Shown one piece after another: positions 24,301 through 34,245 of a stretch of 64,000 bases of DNA. The notes under the pieces are model-generated. The model made no database searches and had not been told where the DNA came from. It saw only the letters and a program-made list of their open reading frames with translations. Within the stretch, counting starts at the first letter, position 1. Each line of letters opens with the position of its first letter. The stretch is from Siphlonurus alternatus (lineage: Eukaryota; Arthropoda; Insecta; Ephemeroptera; Siphlonuridae): the NCBI GenBank assembly GCA_949825025.1, contig OX463779.1:27122539-27186538 (forward strand). Direction: 5' to 3'. A program made the translations under genes and the position numbers.

Positions 24301-27300
24301 ATATATAAATATATAATTTTAACTTTTGCTGCATTCTAAGAAATTTTTTAGAATAATTATTATGTATATAATAATAACGAATCTTTCGATGAATGAAGAT
24401 CGACAGATTGCAGATTAATATGATATATATATTGCGCACTTTTTTTAAACATTATTTTGATTTTACCAACACACATTGAAACAATTTTCGTTAATAAGAA
24501 CTTAATAGTATTTACCTTTTCCATATATATTATAGGTTTGTAACAATTAAAAATAAATATACTGCACTCAATACTACACATGAAAGGCTCTATCTTGTGA
24601 TATCCTTATTATTTTATTATCATTAAATTTTCCGTAATCTAGGTATGTATATGGGTACACATAAATGTACATGCAATGTTACATTAATATAGTTGCAGTA
24701 ATGTTTAGTGTTTAACTTAAATAATTATTTCATACATTCACTTGCTTCTACGCATACGAAAATACAATTGATTTGCAACTGAATTTTAACATATCAAAAT
24801 ATTTCTCGTTTAATTAAATTATTACTGCATTTCTTTCTATGCCAAGGCATATTTTGATAAAAGTCATATTAAATAGTTAAATTTTAAAGAATAAATTACT
24901 ATATATATATCAATATATTATATATAATATTTTGCGATAAAGACAAACATGTATCACAATTCAGACGAATTGTTGAAGTATAATAACATTTTAATTTAGC
25001 ACGGGCTCCTCATTTTATCATACAAGCATGCGTGCATGGCTTTATTATATTAAGAGAAACTTTTTTGCGATTAAATAAAAAAATGTGTCATTATAAGTAT
25101 AAATTTGTAGTGTGTCCATATCATTCTAATTGCATTGACTGTATGATAAAATTTTAGCAGCAGTGCGAGTTAATGCAGTATACTATAGAGTTGTTTGCTG
25201 TTTTTGTTTACGAGGAAAAATAGCATGGCAGGTATACGGACGGTCAGGAGGGTAGAAAAGAGAAAGTGGAGGGCCATTTACTGTGGCATTAGATGGGAGA
25301 AATGAAAAAAAAAAATAAATAAAATAGTTTTAATTGTTCTATAGTGATGGGATTTTTTTCATACCATCTATCATTTATTGGTGTATTTTACAATTTTTTA
25401 AAACTGATTTATTTTGTTTCATAGAGTGAAAAAAAAATCAATATGTAATTTGTTTATATACTAGTCTGTGCATTCTAGTCCTCCATAGGGCAGCCTAACT
25501 TACAGGGGCATGACGTCAGCGCAATCAACTCTATACAATGGTCAGCGACTTCGCCGCGCGCCACGGTTCTCCCCATGCCAAGCGTGTATATTGCAGGCCA
25601 GGCGCTCTCCAAGTTCCACGCGCGGGCACACAAAAAAATTCATAACTCGGCTTTGCCTGATCGGATTATATTCAAACATGCATTTTCTAATTCACAAAGA
25701 ACGAGAGGCAATATTTTATAATGACATAGTTTTCGTTACAGCCAAAACTTTGGCTACAAATGGAAGAAATGTCAACGATCGATTTTAATTTTTTCGGGAA
25801 TTTATTTTTTTTAACGGGTTTTAATGCAAAATTTGAAAATATTTTTTAGGATATCAATGAGGTATATCTTTAGCTACGTCCCCGTATTTTTTTATTTTCA
25901 AAAATATAATTAGATTGAGCACAGAAAATTAAAACATGAAGCAACCTCCCAGCCGCCATTTTTTTTAAATGGCGGCGTTAGCACAGGGCGTAAAAAGGCG
26001 TAATTTTGATATGTTGTACAGAAAGTCAAACTCTATCGACCCTGTAATTTTCAAAACTCCCCTAATTTTTTCCGGGTCAAAAGTTAAATTTACTGGGCTA
26101 ATACCCTGTAGTATTTCTTTCAATATATATTTCTTTTATTTTTTAATTCTTGAATGACTAATAAAATTAATTAAAATAGATTCAAAACAACTTTTTTGCT
26201 GATGATGCATTATATATACTACACCACGAATTTTCTTACATTTTTTTTTCTGTCACATTTATTGCACAAAATTAGCACATTTTTATTCAAATTAATTTTT
26301 AATTACAATTAAAAGTCAAGAGGCAGAGGGGGAGTGCCTCCTCTGGCCCACATACCCACCGAGGTTTAGAGGGTTCATTTACGCAAGGAGTTAAAAAAAA
26401 TTAGGGCAAAGGATTCGGGATCGTAGAAGATCAATTGCAGTCAGTGCTAGGTTAGTAAAATTAAGTCTTCGTCTCAAAAAATTCTTCATAGTAATGAATT
26501 TTTTAGAAAAGCAAACAAAAAATTTTATTCTCATTTTTTTTTAATGAGTTTGTAAAGAATAAGTGTAACAAAAATTTAGTCACATGCATAATATGCGACT
26601 CATGCAAGCATTGCTAGAAGAGAGTAGATAGATAAATGCAGCCGCTATTAAGGCCGAGATGGCTGCACGCTTGGAGCATATTTAATATGGCTAGATTTTA
26701 ATTTCTATCGATGACAAAGGGGAAAAATAATTGCTACAAGATCTAGAGTAAATAAAAATTAATTACCGAAACAAATATAAACATTACAATTTATAATTAT
26801 AAAAAGAATTCTCTCGCGTTTTTTTAATTTTTGTTCAAATAATTTTTTGAGACATATTCAAAATATTAATTTAAATGTTAAATAATTGACGTATTTGATT
26901 AAATTATAAAGCATCCCAAATCGTAAGAGTGAACTAAAGTATTTTTATTATATTAATACTACTGTTATATGATCAATGAAGAACGAAGTGCTTTCAATTT
27001 ATATCACTAGGGATTTTCTTTCGTATTAATTTTTTTAAAAGCTATAGCTATAGCATAATATTTTTAAATATTTTTTTTATGAATTTAATGTTTTAATGTG
27101 ATCGAGAATCAATCACTCATTGCATTTTTTTTTTTTTTTTTACAAAATTTGGATAATATCATTTAATTTTACTCAAAATGAAGATATGCATTCAAATATT
27201 ATAAATGAATTTTAAAACTACTTTTTAATATAAAAAAATTAAGCCACGCCCCTTTTTCCCAACAAATCGCGCCTCCGGCGGGGTTTTTGGCCCTTCAGGC

Positions 27301-28731
27301 CTCTATCTGAGGCACACAGGTAAGAGATTGAAACTACTTTCACCACTGGAGATTACTTAAGAGAGAGATAAATCCTTTCTTGTATTGTGGAAGGCCAGTA
27401 CTTGTGCTTTTGGAACTAATCAGGTGGATTTGTGCTTCATAATTCGATATAATCTTGTAAATGTTTAAGAAAGTAAAACGTTCATTCTCGAAGAAAAAGT
27501 TGGTAGCAATGACAAGATTGACAAGACCATGCACACAATACATCAAGAAGGGTCCTGACTGCAGACTTTGGTTCCAGATTGCAGAGACGTGTGCCCCAGC
27601 ACAACCTGGTGATTGCCTCGTATGACATCATCCGCAAGGACATCACGTTCTTCCGTTCCATCCGCTGGAACTACTGTATTCTTGATGAGGGACATGTCAT
27701 CAAAAATGGAAAGACCAAGGTGAGCGTCCCCTCATATTTTAGACTGCTCAAACATTTTACGTACAGTAATTATTTTGACACATTTGGTATTTTACATTAA
27801 AAATTACCTGTTATTTAAAATAAACTAATTTTTCATGAATTTACTATGTGACTAATGGTTTCTAAAAGAGCATCAACCTCAAAATTTTAAAGAATTTTTT
27901 TTATTAAAATCAACATCTTCAGCATTTTAATTAATGACTTAAAATGTGTACTTATTGTGTCATATTTTCAACTAAATAATTTGATATTTTTGTGTTGTAC
28001 CAAATTATACCGTCTTCATAATAAATTATATTTTACATGTTCACTCATAAAACAATATATTTTTACATCATGCTTTTGTGATATAAATATTATACAGGTC
28101 TGCAGTTTAAGTTCAGTAGTGAATGGTTACTAAATATGTACAAATATTTTTTTGAAATACATATACATTATCCTCCTATTGATTTATTTTACTAACTTTT
28201 ATGATCTTTATAAATTTATTACGTATTTATAATCTTTAAATTTCGGAAGTACAAATTATTAGTATTTTTTTCAGTTTCTTAAAATCAAGCTTTTGCTAAA
28301 TAGGCAGCATTTTTCTTAGTAATAGTTTTGAATTGACAATGCATACAATGCTTTTTATTTAGCTATAAACCATGTAACTCTGTTGATTTCAGTCGTCAAA
28401 GGCCATCAAACAGCTGCTGGCAAACCACCGGCTGATCCTGTCAGGCACACCCATCCAGAACAATGTGCTCGAGCTGTGGTCCCTCTTTGACTTCCTAATG
28501 CCCAGCTTCTTGGGTACAGAGCGCCAGTTCACGGCCCGCTACAGCCGGCCAATTCTGGCCAGCCGTGACCCTAAGAGCTCACCGAGGGAGCAGGAGGCCG
28601 GTAAATTGGGTTTTCAAGTAGTTATGAGTGTAATGCTACTTTGCTTACATAGTTCTGTTATTTATTTATTAACTTAATTCAATATGTACCAGCAATGTTC
28701 AATAATGTAACCCATGTATCATAACAGGAGG

Positions 28732-28762
<31 letters not shown>

Positions 28763-31700
28763 TATCAATCTGTAATTTAAAAAAAGATCAATCTTTTAGT
28801 TTTTCGTTTAGTGCCAAAATAAAATAAGTTAGTGGTTAGTGATGCAAGACTAGGAAGCCTTTTTTTTTTTTTTTTTTAAGTCTTTATTTTCTTGTAATTT
28901 TATAATATTTCTTAATGTTCTGTTCTTAATTCTTTGTAAAATAATATGTTGAAAATTTGAAAATGTAAACGATTTAATATAATATATTTATACCCTTTAC
29001 AAAATAGTGCTAAAAAATACATAAATAAAAATTAAAAAACAAACAAATTTACAAATAAATAAATTTAAGATTTTTTTAACGAAACAACAGAGGGGGAAAA
29101 AAATAATAATAATAAAACAACAAAAAAGCAAACAATCAATTTAATGAATGTGACTAGCAAAATAAGTTGAATATGATCCTAAATATTGTAAAAATTTTGT
29201 AGCTGGTTGCAAGTATAAACATGATGCTGATGTTTCAGGGGTGCTGGCGATGGAATCTCTTCACCGGCAGGTCCTCCCCTTCCTGCTACGGCGTATGAAG
29301 GAGGACGTTCTGCAGGACCTGCCCCCCAAGATCACACAGGACTACTTCTGCGAGCTGAGCCCCCTGCAGCGCCAGCTCTACGAGGACTTCCAGCGCACAC
29401 AAGCCCACCAGTCTCTGCACGATTCCCTTGCACGCCAAGCACCGGACACAAGTGCCATCGCACCTCCAGCGGGACGCTACCATATCTTCCAGGTATTATT
29501 TATTTATTTTTATTTACAATTATTTATTTGTTTGTTTATCTTATTTTATGTATTAACATTTTTATAAGTTCTTAAATGCACTGAAATATTTACACTTTGA
29601 CGCTTTAAAAGGCAAGTCAATAGTAGTTATTTGACTTGCATTCAGAGGAGATGAATTACAACGACGACTAATTGAATATTTTAAATGATATCGGTAGGCA
29701 CCAGGAAACACTGACATTCTGACAATTTTTAGTGGCAAAACTTCAATTGAGTAATTAAAATATTAAAATAATACATTGTGAAAGTTATTTTAAAATAAAA
29801 TAAATTACTTCAACCTAACAGGAAGAAGCAGCTTTGTGTGGGAAAAGAAAGGTGTGTGTGTGGGAGGGGGGGGGGGGTATTACATTAATACAGACAGAAG
29901 ATAAAAAAGCTGTGTTATGTATATATTTTTTAATCCTGCCATGGCCTCCTATGTCTACGTGATTTTAATGACAAGGACCGTGTTTCAGGCGCTGCACTAC
30001 CTGCAGAATGTGTGCAACCACCCCAAGATGGTGCTAACGGCACAGCACCCGCAGTTTGAGAGCATCTCACAGCAGTTGCGGCAGCAAGGCAGTAACTTCA
30101 ACGACATTCAGCATGCTGCTAAGCTACCAGCACTCAAGTAAGTGTCACGGGATTGATAGCAAGTTTGTGTGGCAAATAGTAAAATTTTCTGAATTAATAT
30201 TTTCACTCTCAGAGAGTTATAGTAATAAAATAATAACTCTTTTTTGTTGGATTATGTAATTAAGTAATTGTAGTGCAGACAGTAGTCTTCTTGCTCTATT
30301 CTCTTTATCTTGCCTGGCAATGAGTTGAGTTCTTCTGTTAATGCTGATTAACTTTGTAAAATTAACATTCTTCAATTTGTGTTGCAGACAGCTGCTGCTG
30401 GACTGTGGCATCGGAGTCCCGGACAGTGGTGACCAGGCTGAGGCAGTGGTGGTGAACCAACATCGTGCCCTCATCTTCTGCCAACTCAAGGCCATGCTGG
30501 ACATTGTCGAAAAGGACCTCCTCAAGTAAGCTAACATAAGTTTGACATAGTCTGGTTACAAGAAAAATAATAATAGAGTACAATTTAAAAAAAAAAATAA
30601 AAAAATATTTTAATACTGTATTTAAAATTTAACCTAGATATTTATTTATGTTACAAAATATATCTTACGGTAATGCTACATGTGCATAGAAATCTTGTGA
30701 TTCATACAACACTTATAATCTTCTGTTCAAATGTAAAGTTAAAGCAACTAAAAGTAATTTAAATTACTTCCATTTTATTTACATTAATAAAAATGAAATA
30801 CAACATAAGCTACATTATTTTTGTAATTTCCTATATATACTGTACTTAATTAATATGACTCCAAAATTCAGAAGAATTAGCTTAAATTTGTAAGAGCGAC
30901 TTGAAAGAGTTAAGTTGTAGCAAACTGTCTTTTAGTTATGTAATTATCTGACTTCACATCTGAGGCTACGAAATGTAATTTCTGTAGTAAAATGTTGAAT
31001 CTAAAGACTGGTTCACATTTTCATCCTTACTCAATTTAATGAATCTAGTGTTGCCACAGGCCAACATGTATTGTAATTAATGTGTTTTAATTGAATGCTG
31101 TCAAATTCAAATATTTATGCTGTCAAATTCAAATATTTATTTGAGCACAAGCAATTACTGTATTTAATAGTTTTAATACTAGTAGAATCTAACACAAATT
31201 GAACATATAAAAAATGCAGCAAATAAAAACACAAAGAAAATAATTTATACAAAACTTTGCAGGTCGCATATGCCGGACGTGACATACCTTCGTCTGGACG
31301 GTAGCGTGCCGGCTGGCCAGCGCCACTCGGTGGTGTCCCGCTTCAACAGTGACCCCTCCATCGATGTGCTGCTGCTGACCACGCAGGTGGGCGGCCTAGG
31401 TCTCAACCTGACTGGGGCGGACACGGTCATCTTCGTGGAGCACGACTGGAACCCCATGAAGGACCTGCAAGCCATGGACCGTGCCCACCGTATCGGACAG
31501 AGGAAGGTGGTGAATGTATACCGGCTCATCACTCGCGCGACCCTGGAGGAGAAGATCATGGGGTGAGGATGACTCAGAGGCTACTTGGCATTGATTACCT
31601 TTTAAATCGCTCACCCCACCCCCCAGAAATAAGATAAATAATTGTAAGAGAATTTGCAGGTCTCTGGAATTTTCATGTAAAACTCATAGAATTTCAGTAA

Positions 31701-32503
31701 TTTTTTAAAGAAATCGTAATTTCTATGTTATGTACTGATAGTCTCTTATTTTCTGTATAAAAAATTCTTGATAATGAGACTTCAAATTCAAATTTCTACA
31801 CCATAAGTTTCATAAATATGTTACAAAACTGGCTTGCTGGCCTCACATTTCCCACATGAATATGCTTGAATCTGAAGTTCTTTGAATAAGATTGACGACC
31901 TGGAAATTTTGCAAATCCTCATATAAAGGTCACGGAGGACTGATGCTTGAAGACTTCCTGTTATAATGATAATCTGTTCTGTTCCAGGCTTCAAAAGTTC
32001 AAGCTACTCACTGCAAACACAGTCATCAGCAGTGAAAACAACAGTCTGGAGGCCATGGGCAGTGTTGAGGTCAGTCTAACTGAGAGCTGCTGCATTGTTC
32101 TCAGCAAGAGTGATGTACAATTAATTTAAAAATAATTGCACCATGTATCTCTTAATAAGAAATTTGCAAGCAAACTGAACCAATTACGTGTAACTGGGAG
32201 TACTGTAATCTGAATTTAATTCTTGTTCCATGATACAAAACTAAATTAGCTTTGAAACTTATAAACGCCACAAATTTATTGAACAGCAGGTAATATCACA
32301 ATGACATGTTGTTACAGCTGCTGGACCTATTCATGCTGGACAAGAAGCAGGAGGGGGAGCGTGAGGGTGGACACAGCAGCAGTGCAGCAGGGGGACTGTC
32401 CATGAGCAGCGTGTTGGCCTCCCTGCCGGCGCTCTGGGACTCTCGCCAATATGAGGAAGAGTACGACCTGTCCAACTTCCTGCAGAGTCTACGCCGCTCC
32501 TAG
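8260..32503 (+). CDS. BTAF1: TATA-binding protein-associated factor 172 (Mot1-type Snf2 ATPase), about 29 exons
   Basis: BTAF1/Mot1 uses ATP to remove TBP from DNA and recycle it in the nucleus. Exons: 8260-8291 (candidate), 8994-9238, 9719-9984, 12081-12326, 12590-12748, 13081-13216, 13742-13947, 14186-14385, 14762-14993, 15782-15922, 16219-16485, 17044-17241, 17651-17868, 18561-18678, 18856-18987, 19167-19256, 19338-19460, 19518-gap, gap-19928, 20695-20930, 21053-21342, 27578-27719, 28393-28600, 29239-29492, 29989-30137, 30388-30525, 31263-31562, 31988-32069, 32318-32503. Phases agree at every junction. Visible coding sequence is about 1,734 codons plus roughly 100 lost in the gap, close to the ~1,850 residues of animal orthologues. 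The first half is alpha-helical HEAT-like repeat; the second half has the Snf2 motifs [27 protein letters not shown] and DRAHRIGQ. Similarity to vertebrate BTAF1 runs the full length, judged from memory. Confidence 0.95.
8994..9238 (+). CDS. BTAF1: BTAF1 exon 2 (N-terminal HEAT region)
   Basis: The exon runs from CAG acceptor to GTGAGC donor and encodes [11 protein letters not shown] through [16 protein letters not shown] and [13 protein letters not shown]. This is the highly conserved N-terminus of the Mot1 family that contacts TBP. It enters in phase 2 and leaves in phase 1. Confidence 0.93.
9719..9984 (+). CDS. BTAF1: BTAF1 exon 3
   Basis: This phase-1 to phase-0 exon encodes the acidic linker with [19 protein letters not shown] and [15 protein letters not shown], matching the second conserved block of BTAF1. 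The donor after AAG is GTTGGT, which departs from consensus. A copy of the exon end followed by a better donor (GTGAGG) lies 70 bases downstream, but using it would add an in-frame stop. Confidence 0.88.
10192..10229. repeat. (AAT)n microsatellite, tail of the antisense LINE
   Basis: About a dozen AAT units lie exactly where the 3' end of the minus-strand LINE should be. Simple tails of this kind are common in LINE clades without poly(A). Confidence 0.85.
10192..11601 (-). pseudogene. 5'-truncated non-LTR retrotransposon (reverse transcriptase) in BTAF1 intron 3
   Basis: An open frame of 397 codons (11601 down to 10408) starts inside a reverse transcriptase. It has motif [13 protein letters not shown], motif B GIPQGGK and the catalytic YADD, followed by thumb and C-terminal sequence typical of Jockey/CR1-like LINEs. 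The endonuclease and the first part of the RT are missing, as expected for a 5'-truncated insertion. The 3' end on this strand is about 180 bases of non-coding sequence and a (ATT)n tail (10192-10229 on the + strand). It lies antisense to BTAF1 within an intron. The frame is intact over what remains, which suggests a fairly recent insertion. Confidence 0.88.
12081..19460 (+). CDS. BTAF1: BTAF1 exons 4-17 (HEAT-repeat array)
   Basis: Fourteen exons, listed in the gene entry, encode the basic segment [14 protein letters not shown] and then successive HEAT-like units. Examples are [84 protein letters not shown] and [17 protein letters not shown]. In Mot1 this region forms the solenoid that grips TBP. 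Introns are mostly 80-1,100 bases. A less conserved linker rich in Gly, Glu and Ala lies in exon 11 (16219-16485). Confidence 0.92.
13501..13547. repeat. Poly(A) and (TA)n run in BTAF1 intron 6
   Basis: About 25 A residues followed by an AT dinucleotide run. Confidence 0.95.
15319..15386. repeat. Poly(A) tract with poly(G) end in BTAF1 intron 9
   Basis: Nearly 58 uninterrupted A residues followed by about 10 G. The length may be inexact because homopolymers are error-prone in assemblies. Confidence 0.95.
18718..18801. repeat. 42-bp tandem duplication in BTAF1 intron 14
   Basis: Two adjacent units beginning GGTGAATTGTTATCAATAAT differ at only a few bases. They lie close before the exon 15 acceptor. 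Confidence 0.9.
19518..19575 (+). CDS. BTAF1: BTAF1 exon 18, cut by the assembly gap
   Basis: After a CAG acceptor the exon encodes [19 protein letters not shown], matching the conserved QRRGA block of BTAF1, then enters the run of N. Confidence 0.88.
19576..19775. other. Assembly gap of 200 N inside BTAF1
   Basis: Exactly 200 N, so probably a placeholder length. Compared with the vertebrate protein (from memory), roughly 100 residues (about 300 coding bases) plus any intron are missing, which cannot fit into 200 bases. Confidence 0.98.
19776..19928 (+). CDS. BTAF1: BTAF1 exon 19, 3' part after the gap
   Basis: The frame resumes as [16 protein letters not shown] and ends [13 protein letters not shown], matching the last HEAT repeats before the ATPase. 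It leaves in phase 1 at GTGAGC. Confidence 0.9.
20478..20610. mobile_element. 133-bp palindromic MITE in BTAF1 intron 19
   Basis: Arms of about 43 bases begin CGTCGCCTCAGAATGCAAGT and return in reverse complement, ending CTGAGGTGACG. The tetranucleotide TAAT flanks both ends and may be the target duplication. A decayed half copy (GACTTGCATTCAGAGG) lies near 29630 in another intron of the same gene. Confidence 0.85.
20695..20930 (+). CDS. BTAF1: BTAF1 exon 20 (HEAT/ATPase junction)
   Basis: Encodes [20 protein letters not shown] and the linker to [14 protein letters not shown], the Q-motif-like start of the Snf2 ATPase. Phase 1 in, phase 0 out. Confidence 0.93.
21053..21342 (+). CDS. BTAF1: BTAF1 exon 21 (ATPase motifs I and Ia)
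   Basis: Contains the Walker A motif [11 protein letters not shown] and motif Ia [12 protein letters not shown], the hallmark of the Mot1 ATPase. The donor GTATGT is followed after 52 bases by a large mobile element. Confidence 0.95.
22558..22717. mobile_element. Short palindromic MITE (copy 1 of a family)
   Basis: Begins TAAAGCCGGTATTACACGA and ends with its near reverse complement, TCGTGTAATACTTGCTTTA. A second copy lies at 38978-39104. No coding capacity. Confidence 0.85.
22842..23290. repeat. Near-perfect 449-bp palindrome
   Basis: Arms of about 210 bases centred near 23066 start AATGGACAATTTGCAT and end in the reverse complement. They carry GTCACGTGACCT and GTGACGTCA motifs in both arms. 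Mismatches are few, so the structure is young or maintained. Confidence 0.9.
23841..23991. mobile_element. 151-bp palindromic MITE
   Basis: Ends GCGATTCACAAAGCAGTTA and its reverse complement enclose arms of about 65 bases rich in AACCACG and TTTAACTATA motifs. No coding capacity. Confidence 0.85.
25186..25533. mobile_element. 348-bp element nested in the right arm of the fold-back
   Basis: Ends TAGAGTTGTTTGCTG and the reverse complement of TAGAGTTGATTGCGCTG, flanked by TA on both sides. The homologous left arm (near 22440-22450) shows the uninterrupted empty site with a single TA. A TA duplication fits Tc1/mariner-type or related elements. The only open frame is 26 codons. Confidence 0.85.
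27578..27719 (+). CDS. BTAF1: BTAF1 exon 22 (ATPase motif II)
   Basis: Encodes [14 protein letters not shown] and the DEGH box in [21 protein letters not shown] is the normal Mot1 variant of the Snf2 DEAH motif. Phase 2 in, phase 0 out. Confidence 0.95.
28393..28600 (+). CDS. BTAF1: BTAF1 exon 23 (ATPase motif III)
   Basis: Encodes [20 protein letters not shown] and [19 protein letters not shown], conserved Snf2 motif III and the following helix. Phase 0 in, phase 1 out. Confidence 0.95.
28735..28759. repeat. Poly(A) tract in BTAF1 intron 23
   Basis: About 25 A residues, followed 110 bases later by a T tract. Confidence 0.9.
29239..30525 (+). CDS. BTAF1: BTAF1 exons 24-26 (second RecA lobe, start)
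   Basis: Exons 29239-29492, 29989-30137 and 30388-30525. They encode [18 protein letters not shown], the brace segment [12 protein letters not shown], the [11 protein letters not shown] block and [20 protein letters not shown] (motif IV). Phases 1/0, 0/2 and 2/2 agree. Confidence 0.94.
31263..31562 (+). CDS. BTAF1: BTAF1 exon 27 (ATPase motifs V and VI)
   Basis: Encodes [38 protein letters not shown] (motif V) and [20 protein letters not shown] (motif VI with the arginine fingers). This is the best conserved exon of the gene. Confidence 0.96.
31988..32503 (+). CDS. BTAF1: BTAF1 exons 28-29 (C-terminus)
   Basis: Exons 31988-32069 and 32318-32503. They encode [30 protein letters not shown], a Gly/Ser linker and the conserved end DLSNFLQSL before TAG at 32501-32503. 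Confidence 0.94.
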
Positions 32504-33137
32504 TTTACAAGACTTCGTGCCCATGGAGATATAGAGTGAGGAAGTGTTACTTGAAATATCATTTGATTGGCTGTAGTCCCAAATTTTAAAAAAGGGCTCT
32601 AAAATCATAACATAAACTGGTGGCATTAAGTTGAATAGGCAGAGTGGGTGTGTTGACGTCACTTATTAATTATCATAGTAAAAGTCTCCAACAACCAAGA
32701 ACCCTTTTGGATATGTTTTCCTTGCTGGGCCACAGGTGTACATGATATTCTGGATTATATATATACAATATTTATAAACGGTACCTCACATGGAATAATA
32801 TTAGAGCCAATCTGCTCTCACCCTGTTACCGTGGGCTACTGTAGAGGATGCTGGAAGAACGCATTTGCCCAATGTTGGGTACCTTTAGCAATAATAACAA
32901 TGATTGTTATCATTTTATGTTTAGGAATAATAATACTGTATAAGATAAAAGATTGATTCTAAAAATGCTCATTAAAGATACAAAGTGTTTAACTGCATAG
33001 TTAGATTATGTTTTTAAACATAGAAACAGGTTACCATTGTAGATTTAATGTGTCTGTAATACTTTGAAGTAGTTAATTTAGCAATGTTTCTCCTTCCCAC
33101 TGAATGTCAGAGACTTTGTGTGTTGTTCCGTTGTAGC

Positions 33138-33143
33138 AATAAA
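33138..33143 (+). terminator. Candidate BTAF1 polyadenylation signal
   Basis: First clear AATAAA after the BTAF1 stop, 635 bases downstream. Further AATAAA copies near 33307 and 33855 are equally possible. Confidence 0.3.
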
Positions 33144-34245
33144 TGCAAAATGTATCAAAACTTTAGTAACAGAAGATGCAAGGCATTTTTACCCCTATAA
33201 TTTTTATTTTTTATTAAGAGGAAAGATGAACCCTCTCTGAGTATGTCATATATTATGTTTTTTGGCACCTTTTATAAGAAGTAGAAGTGTTGAGCTTACC
33301 TTCTATAATAAACAAAGATTTTGGATCTGTTGTAGGTCAATAATAATTTCAAAACAATAATTATAATAATATAATTAATAATATTTTTGTTCTTTTTTAT
33401 AGGATAAATGAAGTTCTTTTTAATATTAAGTGATTTTAATTATAACAATAAGAGCTTAATTGTGAAGATCAAAATAACAATTAAGGGATGCTTAACTGAA
33501 TTTAAGCATTAATGAGCTAAATTTAAAATGAGATTGTGAGCTTTATAACAAGCTGTATAATAGTGATCTTTTGTGATGAGCACTTATTTAAACTGTGGGG
33601 GGAAAAGAAGCTCTAACTAGCCAATGCCAAGTGGGACCATTATTTCAAGAACAATTTTGCTACATCTGCCTTAATTGTCTTATAGGCAGCACTGAGAGTG
33701 TTCTAGCTATAGTGTAATGATGTGTATAGGTTTGACTAGTTTGTTTATGTTGAGGAAAGTACGTAGCAGGACCATTCTCTTATTGTTAGGAGAGTATAGC
33801 CTTAATTGGTACTCATGCAGGCACATCACTGATGGCCATTATTTCTTTGTAACAAAAAATAAATTACATGTCTCGAAAAAATAAGTTGATTGTGTGGGTT
33901 TGAATAAAGAAATTAGTGAGCAAACGATTGAGTTTTGTTGAAATTTTTGCAAAACCTACAAGAATGTCTTCAAGAATGTCCAGAATACACCAGATAATAT
34001 GTGTAGAGGCCTCGGCAAATTCTAGTTGCAAATTCTGGAATGATAAAAAATATTCACTTTGCAAATTCCAGATTATACAAAAAGTACAAAATGTTTTCTT
34101 TTTGCATTTTAGAAATTAAGCTAGGTTGTAAAAAATATAATAAGTGGAACACTATATATATAGCCATATAGATAGCGGATCGGAATATGACATTTATTTA
34201 TGTTTAATTGCACCCTTAATAAAACGCTTGCATAACTATAATTAA

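Larger units (their letters stand above)
21869..26100. mobile_element. Large fold-back element with ~625-bp inverted arms
   Basis: The left arm (21869 to about 22495) returns in reverse complement at about 25137-26100, interrupted there by a 348-bp nested element. Both ends read TAGCCCAGTAA outward-in. The arms are almost identical, carry a GC-rich block near GCGCGTGGAACTTGGAGAGC and produce matching spurious open frames. Possible 3-bp flanks (ATA) are too short to prove a target duplication. The 2.6-kb core has no gene but holds three smaller palindromes (22558-22717, 22842-23290, 23841-23991). Confidence 0.85.
21403..27348. mobile_element. hAT-like DNA transposon (non-autonomous) in BTAF1 intron 21
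   Basis: The ends are perfect 14-bp inverted repeats (CAGTGGTGAAAGTA), flanked by an exact 8-bp direct repeat GAGATTAC at 21395-21402 and 27349-27356. An 8-bp duplication and a CA-start terminal repeat are the signature of the hAT superfamily. GC-rich subterminal repeats (CCAGTGCGCCGCACTGGTAA and a variant) follow the left end. I find no transposase frame in the 5.9 kb. The interior is occupied by a fold-back element (21869-26100) and other palindromes. Removing the insertion leaves an intron of under 300 bases, similar to its neighbours. Confidence 0.9.

Noticed and set aside
22192..25788. Two matching ~90-codon frames on opposite strands that look like a conserved protein
   Set aside because: They are the same sequence in the two inverted arms of the fold-back; identity reflects the repeat, not protein conservation.
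31245..31614. Antisense frames of 104 and 72 codons over BTAF1 exon 27
   Set aside because: Shadows of a strongly coding exon on the other strand.
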